Assembly: GCF_000568255.1 (NCBI RefSeq)
Contig: NZ_KK037166.1
Span: 6,321,360-6,362,081, forward strand
Length of the DNA: 40,722 nt
Direction: 5' to 3'
Source of the DNA: Kutzneria sp. 744
GTDB taxonomy: Bacteria > Actinomycetota > Actinomycetes > Mycobacteriales > Pseudonocardiaceae
Shown here: positions 8,518 to 15,616 of the stretch, piece by piece
How the letters are laid out: each line of letters begins with the position of its first letter
Position numbering within the stretch: the stretch's first letter is position 1
Position numbers and translations under genes: made by a program
Notes under the pieces: generated by a model
The model's input: the letters and a program-made list of their open reading frames with translations, nothing else
Databases searched by the model: none
What the model was told of the DNA's origin: nothing

Positions 8518-9056
8518 CCGCCTTGCCGACCTGGATCGGCGTCACGCTGGGCGCGATCATCACCGCGACGGTCACCTGGCTCGTCTTCGCCGCGACCCGC
8601 CGCAAGGACCACCACCAGCGGCGATGGGAGCGTCAAGTCGAGGTCTACGAACGGGTTCTGCTGGAGGCGGCGGCCTGGACGGCGGACCGCGCCAAGGCGA
8701 TGCACAGCCTACCGGCCGATGGCGGATCCGCGATCGCGGCGCTTGATGAGGTCGAGCGTCGGCGGACCCGGATCAGGCTTCGGATGTTCGGCCACCAGGA
8801 GGTTCGGGACGCGTTCGAGCGCTACGCCGACGCTCATTGGACCTGGGCCGGCATCCACGCCGCACTGAACGAGCTCTACGCGACGCAGCACCAAGTCAAC
8901 ACCGGTGAACTGCCCGCTCACCAGGACATGAGCGAGGAGATCCGTGCCAAGCAGTCCGAGGCCAAGGCAGCCCAGAAACGCGCGGACCAGGCGGAGACCG
9001 AGCTGATCGACACCATCGAGCAGGTGCTCAAGCGGGTGCCCAAGTCGATCCGGTGA
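8508..9056 (+). CDS. Small membrane-anchored protein of unknown function
   Basis: A 182-residue protein, taking the ATG at 8508 because the hydrophobic helix follows directly (WIGVTLGAIITATVTWLVFAA, about residues 8-28). The rest is cytoplasmic, highly charged and helical, ending in a coiled-coil-like stretch rich in Glu, Lys and Ala (AEAKAAQKRADQAETELIDT region). An in-frame start at 8454 also exists, but it would put 18 polar residues before the helix. I recognise no family. Single-helix plus coiled-coil proteins of this size are common unnamed cargo of actinomycete elements. Its position just behind the integrase and over an inverted repeat suggests that it belongs to the mobile element. 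Confidence 0.55.
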   Translation: MDLTALPTWIGVTLGAIITATVTWLVFAATRRKDHHQRRWERQVEVYERVLLEAAAWTADRAKAMHSLPADGGSAIAALDEVERRRTRIRLRMFGHQEVRDAFERYADAHWTWAGIHAALNELYATQHQVNTGELPAHQDMSEEIRAKQSEAKAAQKRADQAETELIDTIEQVLKRVPKSIR

Positions 9057-9347
9057 GACCCGGAATCCTCTGCGCTGGCCGCGCCGGCTCGGCCGCCGAG
9101 CACGAGGTTACTCGGATGTCCTCACAGATCGGACAGGGAAGCGGCGGCGCACGGCGGCCGATGAAGTACTCCCACGCACCCGCCGACCTTGGGGTCCTGC
9201 TATATCGGTCCGACCTGGCCGATGTCGTCGTCGACTCCGCTGGAATGGCACGTGTAGCCATCGCGGCTACTGGAACAGTGTTACCTAGAGCCGCGTGACA
9301 ACGTTGCCTACCAGCAATCCGAGGAATACCAACAGGCAGACCTCTCG
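9057..9347. terminator. Gap with a candidate terminator hairpin (9254-9270)
   Basis: These 291 bases lie between convergent genes. A perfect hairpin GTAGCC/GGCTAC with a 5-base loop sits at 9254-9259 and 9265-9270, and could end the minus-strand Ubl operon whose last stop is 78 bases away. No T-run follows, which is common in actinomycetes. A GTG-started frame of 81 codons overlaps the preceding stop, but it has no ribosome site and no recognisable features. Confidence 0.35.
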
Positions 9348-10964
9348 TCATCGCTGACAGACCAGAATCGGCGGACGGCGGTCGACGAATGAGCTCCTGA
9401 AGAACCACCAAGGCATCCGACGCCCGATCCGCTTGCTTCGAACCGCCACGCCCGGATGTAAGCTTTCTTTCCATCGCCGACCATTCCTCTGCGACTGTCG
9501 TACCTTACTGGCAATTCTGACGGGAAGTCGCTGGCCCGCGCCCAGTCCTAGTCGGCCGTTAGTACCACATTCCGGACAATCATTGTCGGAGCGCGGAATT
9601 TCGCGGATAACTCGACCGGTTGTCTCGGAAGCAGTGGGGTGAAATCTCGTCCAGCGCTCACTGTGAGGCGCCGAGAGGAGTCCGACTGTCGACATGAGGT
9701 AGTCGTCCACGGCATGAGCGGCGGCCACCGCGTTGAGCGTGATGACGCTGGGGGCATGGATGTCGGCGTCGTCAACGTAACGCTGCTGGCGATGCTGCTC
9801 CGGTGTGAGAGCTTCCTCTTGCAGCTTGTCTGGCTTGATCAGCTCGTTGCACCACAGGCAGCTCAGCCCGGGCGTCAAGGGGCGAACCACGCTGAAGACG
9901 TCGGTTACGTTCCCATCCCGATCGAGCTGAACCTTGGCCCCAACCTGAACTGCCGGAATTATGTACTGGTGGACGACCGCATTGACCACCAAGCGCGCCT
10001 GCATCGAGTCGGCGGCCAGGAACAGGTAGTCGCAGTCGATGAGGCTGCGGGCGACATCGTCGTGGGTGACGTCGCCCTCAACGGCGTCGAACCTGATCTG
10101 CGGGTTGGCTTGGCGGGCGACTCGCCGGGCGACCTTGACCTTGGGCGTAGCCAGCTGCTGCCCGATCCGGCGGATGAAAGCCGGTCGTGTAGGGTCAGTC
10201 AGCCAGGGCCGCGCATCGCGTCGCCTGCTCCCGACGACGCGCGGCAGGTTGGACGTCTCGATCAGGTCGGGGTCGATGCTGACGATGTGCCCGACGCCCA
10301 CGCGGGCCAGGTACTCATTGATCAGCGAGCCGGCGCCGCCGACCCCGATGATGCCAACCTTTTGACCAGCAAGGATCGCCTGACCGCGGTCGCCGAAAAG
10401 TCGGCTCTGCCGGTCATAGGTCAGATCTGCTAGCGGCGCCGGCGGAGGAGACGGATGAAGTACACGAGTCGGCTCACCATGCACGACCGCTGACGTGAGC
10501 TCGACCCGGTTGCCCTCCTGGAGCCAGATGTCCCCCGCCAAGGAGTCTCGGGCGAGCACAAGGCCACCGACGGGCTGATGCTCCAGGATGTCGAGCAGCG
10601 CCGGGTAGCCACGCTCATGAGATGCAAGATCGTCACCAGAGAAGGCGACATAGCTCGCACCGCCGTGGCAGTGCACGGCCAGGTAGGCCAGGCCCTCGTG
10701 GTCACAGTCCAGGACGCGATCCCGCACGAAGGTCGCGGCGAGCATGCGGTACCCCCGTCGGCCGGGCACGTAGTCGACGCCGTCGCGGGCGAGGTAGAGA
10801 CGTCGACCCAACAGGCGGGTTCCGCGACCCGTCTCGACCACGCCGGCCCCGATGACGGCACCGTGCTCGTCGCCGTCCCCGGGAAAGAGGTGGCCCGTCA
10901 GCTGCTCCGTCATCGGGGCTGGCAGATGCAGAGTCCACCGGCGAGCTAGCGGGAGCGCAGCCAC
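9348..10964 (-). CDS. JAB protease-E1 (ThiF) fusion of a ubiquitin-like system
   Basis: A 538-residue two-domain protein. Residues about 20-150 are a JAB/JAMM metallopeptidase: Glu33, then His98-x-His100, ten residues and Asp111 fit the E...HxH(x10)D zinc motif. Residues about 185-470 are an E1-like adenylating domain of the ThiF/MoeB/UBA family. It has the nucleotide loop GVGGAG at 207-212, the acidic residue in SIDPDLIETSNLPR, and paired CxxC zinc ligands (Cys369/Cys372 and Cys463/Cys466). It should activate the neighbouring Ubl with ATP and process or remove it. The last 55 or so residues after the second CxxC are basic and look unlike the family. The GTG start has an AAGG ribosome site and overlaps the E2-like gene by 19 bases. 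Confidence 0.85.
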   Translation of the reverse strand: MAALPLARRWTLHLPAPMTEQLTGHLFPGDGDEHGAVIGAGVVETGRGTRLLGRRLYLARDGVDYVPGRRGYRMLAATFVRDRVLDCDHEGLAYLAVHCHGGASYVAFSGDDLASHERGYPALLDILEHQPVGGLVLARDSLAGDIWLQEGNRVELTSAVVHGEPTRVLHPSPPPAPLADLTYDRQSRLFGDRGQAILAGQKVGIIGVGGAGSLINEYLARVGVGHIVSIDPDLIETSNLPRVVGSRRRDARPWLTDPTRPAFIRRIGQQLATPKVKVARRVARQANPQIRFDAVEGDVTHDDVARSLIDCDYLFLAADSMQARLVVNAVVHQYIIPAVQVGAKVQLDRDGNVTDVFSVVRPLTPGLSCLWCNELIKPDKLQEEALTPEQHRQQRYVDDADIHAPSVITLNAVAAAHAVDDYLMSTVGLLSAPHSERWTRFHPTASETTGRVIREIPRSDNDCPECGTNGRLGLGAGQRLPVRIASKVRQSQRNGRRWKESLHPGVAVRSKRIGRRMPWWFFRSSFVDRRPPILVCQR

Positions 10965-11326
10965 GTCAGCACCTTCTGCAACTTGATCAGCGCGGTATCG
11001 GTTACTGGGTTGAGCCGGCGCGATGCCCGAGAGATCTGAACGGCCGAGCGCTCGGCAAACGTCGTCACCGACATTCCCTCCCCCAGAACGGCACCATCGG
11101 TACGGGCGAGGTCACCTCGCACGAAGTGCGGGTACACGTCCGCGTAGGGGTACTGAAAGGTGATACGGAAGCCGATCCAGGTCTCACCCTGCGTATATGG
11201 AGGGCCTGGGTCGACCGGGCTGACGAAGACGACCGCGCCTCCGTCAGCCTCCTCAGTGACCTGAACCTCGGCCTGCGGGAATCCGGCTCGGATCTCCTCG
11301 ATGGCTTGACCAACTTCGGGGGTCAT
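10946..11326 (-). CDS. E2-like protein lacking a cysteine
   Basis: A 126-residue protein between the Ubl gene and the E1 gene. WIGFRITFQYPYADVYPHFVR at about 50-70 reads like the strand and Pro-rich loop of an E2 (UBC) fold, and the size suits bacterial E2-like proteins. There is no cysteine anywhere in the protein, so a classical thioester intermediate is impossible. Either it is a structural partner or it uses another residue; His67 in YPHF is at a suggestive place. Divergent bacterial E2-like families without cysteine are known in such operons. It overlaps the E1 fusion and lies 15 bases after the Ubl gene, so the three are one operon. The fold is judged by eye and by context. Confidence 0.6.
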   Translation of the reverse strand: MTPEVGQAIEEIRAGFPQAEVQVTEEADGGAVVFVSPVDPGPPYTQGETWIGFRITFQYPYADVYPHFVRGDLARTDGAVLGEGMSVTTFAERSAVQISRASRRLNPVTDTALIKLQKVLTWLRSR

Positions 11327-11341
11327 CTGACGGTCACCTGG

Positions 11342-11644
11342 CTACGAGTTGTCGTCATCGGCGACGGCGGTGAACGTGGAGTGCTTGGTCACCGTCACCA
11401 CGTCCGCGTCGCCGATGACCTTGCTCTCGCCGGACGGCAGCTCCTCGGAGAGCACGAAGTCCAGCTCGATCTGGACGCCCTGGGCGATGGCGGCCTGCTT
11501 GATCTCCAAGCCGGTGACCCGTGGCCCCTTGATGTCGACCGGCTTCTTGTTGACGCGGATCTCCACGGTGTGGCGGACGGTCGGGTTCTCGTCCTGTCCC
11601 GCTGGTGCTTCCGAAGGGCTGGGGTAGTGCGTCGCGTCGGGCAT
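11342..11644 (-). CDS. Ubiquitin-like modifier (multiubiquitin-type domain)
   Basis: A 100-residue protein. After a polar N-terminus, residues 25-95 form a beta-grasp pattern: VEIRVNKKPVDIKGPRVTGL, then EIKQAAIAQGV as the helix, IELDFVLSEEL, and VVTVTKHSTFTAVADDDNS at the end. VNKKPV plus a T-G-L-E-I-K helix start are typical of the multiubiquitin family. There is only one domain and no C-terminal Gly-Gly; it ends in DDDNS, so it either needs trimming or is joined by another chemistry. The ATG at 11644 was chosen because the domain starts soon after and GGAAAG lies upstream. The frame is open for 136 more codons with non-protein-like composition. It is the first gene of the E2-E1 operon. Confidence 0.75.
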   Translation of the reverse strand: MPDATHYPSPSEAPAGQDENPTVRHTVEIRVNKKPVDIKGPRVTGLEIKQAAIAQGVQIELDFVLSEELPSGESKVIGDADVVTVTKHSTFTAVADDDNS

Positions 11645-11695
11645 CTCTGGCACTCTTTCCGTGCTGACTGTTCTGACAGGTTCGGTTGGCCCACT

Positions 11696-11727
11696 GGAGA
11701 CCCTTGCCCTGGCCGGCGAGGGTCTCC
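11696..11727 (-). promoter_or_regulatory. Leader hairpin upstream of the Ubl gene
   Basis: GGAGACCCT at 11696-11704 pairs with AGGGTCTCC at 11719-11727 (9 perfect base pairs, 14-base loop with a further GCC/GGC pairing). It lies about 50 bases before the Ubl start, inside the probable leader of that operon. It could be an attenuator or just a stable leader structure; no T-run follows on the minus strand. Confidence 0.4.
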
Positions 11728-11873
11728 GTTGTTTCGAGGGACGTGGTGTCTGCTCGCCGGTTGGCGGACGTCCATCCATCGTCGAGCTTCTGCTGTAAAG
11801 ACCCAGGTCAGCCGCCTTCCCACGCCGCGCTCGGCGATCGGGTGACAGACCTGGCACCGACCATCCTGGCGCG

Positions 11874-11926
11874 GTATATTCTATACCTGGTAGGTGAAGA
11901 GTATCAGATGATGTACCTGGCAGGTA
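11874..11926. promoter_or_regulatory. Paired palindromic operators between the Ubl operon and higBA
   Basis: TACCTG-G-CAGGTA at 11914-11926 is a perfect palindrome with a single central base. A weaker copy, TACCTGGTAGGTG, sits exactly 30 bases upstream at 11884-11896, so the two face the same side of the helix. GTATA-TTC-TATAC at 11874-11886 overlaps the weaker copy. The perfect copy ends 27 bases before the higB ATG. This is the expected place for binding by an XRE antitoxin such as HigA. On the minus strand TAGAAT here could be the -10 box of the Ubl operon (with TGATAC 17 bases upstream), so both operons may share the operator. Confidence 0.55.
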
Positions 11927-11953
11927 AACAGCTCCGCGACGTTGGGGACGGTG

Positions 11954-12289
11954 ATGGAGGTCAGCTTCGCCTCGGGGCAGATGGCCAGGACATGCCGCTC
12001 GCCTGCACAGATGCGGCGCAGGTGGGGCCGTGAACGAGCCAAGAAGGTCCAACTACGGCTCGACCAGATGATGGCGGCATCCACGCTTGCCGAGCTCATG
12101 ACACTGCCTCAGGCTCGATGCCATCAGCTCGGAGCGGACCGGGATGAACAGTTCTCGCTGGATCTTGACGGTCCCTACCGCCTGCTCGTGGCGGTCGACG
12201 ACGACCCAATGCTCCGTCGAGACGATGGCGGCATCGACCTCGAACGAGTGACCCGCCTGCTCGTTCTTGAGATCGATGACACGCATTGA
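11954..12289 (+). CDS. higB: HigB-like toxin (RelE/ParE fold)
   Basis: A 111-residue protein. The ATG at 11954 gives MEVSFASGQMARTCRS, the usual beginning of this toxin family, with GGGGAC before it. RRRWGRERAKKVQLRLDQM forms the two N-terminal helices. MTLPQARCHQLGADRDEQFS, LDLDGPYRLLV and the ending VTRLLVLEIDDTH follow the HigB (killer protein) family order of a histidine-bearing turn, an Arg in the PYRL strand and a final His. Relatives cleave mRNA on the ribosome. Upstream are paired palindromes likely bound by the antitoxin, and the HigA-type gene follows 238 bases later, a wider gap than usual. The toxin-first order is typical of higBA. Confidence 0.8.
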   Translation: MEVSFASGQMARTCRSPAQMRRRWGRERAKKVQLRLDQMMAASTLAELMTLPQARCHQLGADRDEQFSLDLDGPYRLLVAVDDDPMLRRDDGGIDLERVTRLLVLEIDDTH

Positions 12290-12316
12290 CCAGGGCTGAA
12301 CGGTGGAGCGGTCAAG

Positions 12317-12556
12317 ATGGTCAAGACCACCAAGCGCAAGGGGGGACGTTGGACAGGGAAGGAAGAGGAACGAACCGAAGAGCTAGAGCCAGCACATGGG
12401 CGGAACTGCACGGGCCAGGCGCGCTCGTGGCTAGCTTCGCTGGCGGCGGCGGGTCTACCAGTCAAGAGCCGCGCCAGTGCGCGACGCAAGCAACCGCTTC
12501 AACAACCAGAACGAGGAGGTGACATCGATGACGACAGCGCACCCCAGCTCTCGTGA
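12317..12556 (+). CDS. Possible small basic protein between higB and higA
   Basis: A 79-codon frame with an ATG 12 bases after a GGAG sequence. The product is very basic and polar (MVKTTKRKGGRWTGKEEER at the start), with no recognised domain. It overlaps the first bases of the HigA gene in another frame. It fills the unusually wide space between toxin and antitoxin, so it may be real, but composition alone could explain it. Confidence 0.25.
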   Translation: MVKTTKRKGGRWTGKEEERTEELEPAHGRNCTGQARSWLASLAAAGLPVKSRASARRKQPLQQPERGGDIDDDSAPQLS

Positions 12557-13646
12557 GCGCCATCGCTACGAGCCCACCGAGGTCCTGCCGCCAGGCGAGA
12601 CTCTGCGTGAAACCCTCGACGCCCTGGACATGAGCCAGACCCAGCTGGCTGCCCGTACAGGCTTGTCCGCCAAGCATGTTAATCAGATCATCCAGGGGCA
12701 GGCTGTTCTCACGCACGAGACTGCCATTTCTTTGGAGCGTGCTACCGGTGTACCGGCTCGCTTCTGGAACGAACTAGAGTCTCGATATCGCGACCATCTG
12801 TCTCGTGCGCAAGAACGAAAGAATCTAGCTGCGCACGTGACTTGGCTAAAGCGGATGCCGATAGCTGCACTTCGAAAGCTCGGCAAAATCACCGCAGACC
12901 GCAACGACGAACCGCGAGTGCTACAGCAAGCTCTAGATTTTTTTGGCGTGGCCGGCGTCGAGGCATGGGAGGAGGTGTGGGAAAACCCCGCCGCTAAGTA
13001 CCTTAAATCGGCCGCATTCAAAGTTGAAACCGGCGCAATGGCGGCCTGGCTTCGCCTGGGCGAGCTTGAAGCAGCAAAGGTCTCATGTGAGCCCTTTGAT
13101 CGCGTGAGGCTCAAAGCGATTCTGCCCGAACTGCGACAGTTGACCGTTCTAACTCCGACAGAGTTTGAACCGCGTATGAGGCAACTGTGTGCCAGCGCTG
13201 GAGTCGCGGTCGTCTTTGTTAATGAGATTACCGGATGCCGTGCAAGCGGTGCCACACGATGGCTTTCACCAACAAAAGCGGTGGTACAGCTAAGCCTTCG
13301 CGGCAAGCGCAACGACAAGCTTTGGTTCGCATTCTTTCACGAGCTTGCACACGTACTCCTACATGGCAAACGCAGCGTCTTCATTGAGGCGGAGGATATT
13401 GCGAAGCAAGGTACCGGGCCACCACGGGAAGAAGAAGAGGCAAACAATTTTGCCGCAGAACTGCTCGTACCATCCATGTATAATGACGATCTCGCCAAAA
13501 TCAATCACTGGGCCCCCGGTCAAATCCGAGCTTTCGCGGCTCAGTTGGGGGTAGCGCCAGGCATAGTTGCCGGCCGACTGCAGCACGATCGCAAAGAATA
13601 CCGACTCGGAAAGGACCTATTTGAGAAGTACGAGCTAAGCGATTGA
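12528..13646 (+). CDS. higA: HigA-type antitoxin fused to an ImmA/IrrE metallopeptidase
   Basis: A 372-residue protein starting at the ATG at 12528 behind GAGGAGGTGACATCG. The frame is open 17 codons further upstream but has no ribosome site there. Residues 17-80 are a HigA/XRE helix-turn-helix (VLPPGETLRETLDALDMSQT, then QLAARTGLSAKHVNQIIQG). Residues about 210-372 are an ImmA/IrrE zinc peptidase with His271-Glu272-x-x-His275 in FFHELAHVLLHG. A further acidic stretch and NNFAAELLVP follow, the usual third-ligand helix. Stand-alone HigA ends after the HTH, so the fused peptidase could allow regulated self-cleavage. Codon use here is less GC-rich than in the core genome, as expected of acquired DNA. 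Confidence 0.85.
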   Translation: MTTAHPSSRERHRYEPTEVLPPGETLRETLDALDMSQTQLAARTGLSAKHVNQIIQGQAVLTHETAISLERATGVPARFWNELESRYRDHLSRAQERKNLAAHVTWLKRMPIAALRKLGKITADRNDEPRVLQQALDFFGVAGVEAWEEVWENPAAKYLKSAAFKVETGAMAAWLRLGELEAAKVSCEPFDRVRLKAILPELRQLTVLTPTEFEPRMRQLCASAGVAVVFVNEITGCRASGATRWLSPTKAVVQLSLRGKRNDKLWFAFFHELAHVLLHGKRSVFIEAEDIAKQGTGPPREEEEANNFAAELLVPSMYNDDLAKINHWAPGQIRAFAAQLGVAPGIVAGRLQHDRKEYRLGKDLFEKYELSD

Positions 13647-14048
13647 CAAGATTTGCATTTCGTCAGCAGTCCCGGCGGGCCGCTAAACTGGCGGTCGCAG
13701 CGATTCCGGAGTTTGGGCTGAAGTTGCGTCCCGCCGCGGACGCGGCCGACAGATCGTCAGTCATGTCGTTCCTCGCCGGCTGGTGCTGGACACCGAAGCG
13801 CCACCGTATCCCGTCGAGACCTGGTAGCTCTGCCGAGTCTGCCTTGCCGTGACGTGAGGTCGCGGCAGGGTTTCGTCCTCCACCACAACGGTGAGTTCGA
13901 GCGGCCGGGTATCTCCGCGCCGGATGCCGCCAGCGAACCCCGGTTACCCTCACCAGGTGTTGATGACGGGCCTGTCGGCCACGGGTGCCCATATACTTGT
14001 CCGAGGCTCTCACTCCGAGTAGCCGCTGGCGATGGCGGGGAGACATCG
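13647..14048. other. Gap upstream of the RAMA-domain nuclease
   Basis: About 400 bases. Open frames exist on both strands, but none has a ribosome site or protein-like order. A TATACT box at 13992-13997 would suit a promoter for the nuclease gene, but I see no matching -35 at 16-18 bases. The nuclease frame is open 65 codons further upstream through this region, but its start is placed at 14049. Confidence 0.35.
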
Positions 14049-15161
14049 GTGACGCTGTATGACACCCTCAAGCAGTGCGTCGAGTGGCTGGAACGCCATG
14101 GACGTCAGGCGCACCGGATCGGCGAGCAGAACACGAAGGCGAGCCTCATCGAGCCGGTGATCAGCGCTCTTGAATGGGACATCCTCGACCCGGATGAGGT
14201 GCACCGGGAGTATCGGAGGAGGACGACCGACAACCCCGTCGACTATGCCTTGCTGATCATGAGGACGCCACGGTTGTTCATCGAGGCGAAGGGTCTCGGC
14301 GAAAACCTCGATGATCCCCGCTGGGCGAACCAGACGATCAGCTACGCAGCTGTTGCCGGCGTGGAATGGGTCGCCCTTACCGACGGGGCAGAGTGGCGTA
14401 TTTATAACGCCCATGCCCCGGTGCCTGTCGAACAGAAGCTGTTCCGTTCGGTTCGTCTTGTGGAAGATGTCGACGAAGCAGTCGATGTTCTCGCATTGCT
14501 CAGCAAGAACGATATGCGGGACAACCGCATCCAAGACTTGTGGAAAGGATACTTCGTCGATCGGCAAGTGCGTGGTGCGCTTGCCGATTTGTTTGGTGGT
14601 CAAGAGCCTCCGCGCGAGCTTGTTAGTTTGATCGTCAAACAGGTACCGAACCTCAGTCGAGCCGAGGTGAGGGCAAGTCTCATGCGTGCTCGTGCCACCT
14701 TTGACTTTCCTGCAACTGCGCCGCTCGTGACCAGTAACTCGCCTCTCAACGCAGGCCAGGCTGTTCGGTCAGGTCGATCCGGACCGAGTGACTTGACTGG
14801 GTCGCGATCACCCAAGGCCCCCAGCGCACGAACAAAGGTGAGCGCTGCGGAGCGAGCTCTGACCGTTGCCGACCTGATCGATGCGGGACTCCTGTCAACG
14901 CGACGGCCATTGACTGCGGAATGGCGTCGAGAGCAACGCCAAGCTGAACTTCTCTCGGACGGATCACTGCGATTCAACGGGCAGAACTATAAGTCTTTGA
15001 GTTCGGCTGGTGAGGCAGTCAAGATGGATATTGCGGGGCTGGACCTCAAAGAATCCACGCGCGCGACTGATGGCTGGGAATTCTGGACCGCGCCCGACCC
15101 GACTTCTGGAGAACCGGAACGGCTCAAGGAGCTGCGCCGGAGGCTTGCCGATCAGTCCTGA
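14049..15161 (+). CDS. PD-(D/E)xK nuclease with RAMA-like C-terminal domain
   Basis: A 370-residue protein from the GTG at 14049, which follows GGGGAGA. The N-terminal 190 or so residues resemble the HsdR N-terminal/type I nuclease fold. ENTKASLIEPVISALEWDI-style and DNPVDYALLI come first, then LFIEAKGLG, giving Asp65 and Glu79-x-Lys81 as the D...ExK active site. A Ser/Arg-rich linker follows. The C-terminal 90 residues (from about 272: TVADLIDAGLLSTRR, then FNGQNYKSLSSAGEAV and DGWEFWTAPDP) match the RAMA domain, which is thought to sense modified DNA. It stands alone between higA and the type I operon and points toward hsdR. It is probably a modification-dependent or stand-alone defence nuclease. 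Confidence 0.7.
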   Translation: MTLYDTLKQCVEWLERHGRQAHRIGEQNTKASLIEPVISALEWDILDPDEVHREYRRRTTDNPVDYALLIMRTPRLFIEAKGLGENLDDPRWANQTISYAAVAGVEWVALTDGAEWRIYNAHAPVPVEQKLFRSVRLVEDVDEAVDVLALLSKNDMRDNRIQDLWKGYFVDRQVRGALADLFGGQEPPRELVSLIVKQVPNLSRAEVRASLMRARATFDFPATAPLVTSNSPLNAGQAVRSGRSGPSDLTGSRSPKAPSARTKVSAAERALTVADLIDAGLLSTRRPLTAEWRREQRQAELLSDGSLRFNGQNYKSLSSAGEAVKMDIAGLDLKESTRATDGWEFWTAPDPTSGEPERLKELRRRLADQS

Positions 15162-15536
15162 TACCGGACTGCTGTAGGATCTGGCTGTGACGTATTCCTC
15201 GGGTTTGGGACGCCCCACCGCTGAGTAACTCCGTTTCCGCAGGCCACCTGTCGTTCTCGGGCGTCCGCGTTCCTACATGCTGCGGGAACCCGTGTTTGAC
15301 ATACTCGGGCAAGGGCTGAACGAGCAACGAACAGTGACCCCGCTGGCCGGTAGCGTACGGTTTCGGTGTGGTGCCCCCGGCGGGGTTCGTCGCAGAACTG
15401 TGCAGGTACCTGGATCGCATGTCGTAGAATTGCTCACACCCGTCGCTGACCTGCATCTTTACCATAAACTTCGCCGCTGACCTGGTGGTTCGTGGTTGTT
15501 GTTAGTCGCAGTTGGTGGTTGTTCTTCGATGTATGA
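15162..15536. other. Convergent gap; no gene seen
   Basis: Non-coding sequence between the RAMA nuclease and hsdR, which face each other. The words GCTGACCTG(C/G) recur near 15447 and 15476. Low-complexity GGTTGTTG runs near 15486-15522 separate it from the terminator hairpin. I saw no remnant of a known gene. Confidence 0.4.
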
Positions 15537-15570
15537 CGGATTGTAGACGGCCTGGGTCGTCCACAATCCG
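15537..15570. terminator. Bidirectional terminator hairpin
   Basis: CGGATTGTAGACG at 15537-15549 pairs with CGTCCACAATCCG at 15558-15570: 12 of 13 positions pair, with an 8-base loop. It lies 46 bases past the hsdR stop on the minus strand and between two convergent genes, so it could stop both transcripts. Confidence 0.6.
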
Positions 15571-15616
15571 GAAACGGCGGTTGTGACGCAGTGTGACCTC
15601 ATTCGGGCACTGCTGG

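Noticed and set aside
9053-9298. An 81-codon GTG frame overlapping the preceding stop
   Set aside because: The overlap is suggestive, but there is no ribosome site and the sequence has no recognisable features.
8430-9347. tRNA remnant as attachment site next to the integrase
   Set aside because: I looked for the T-arm and 3' end of tRNA-Lys or another tRNA here and found none, so no attachment site is called.
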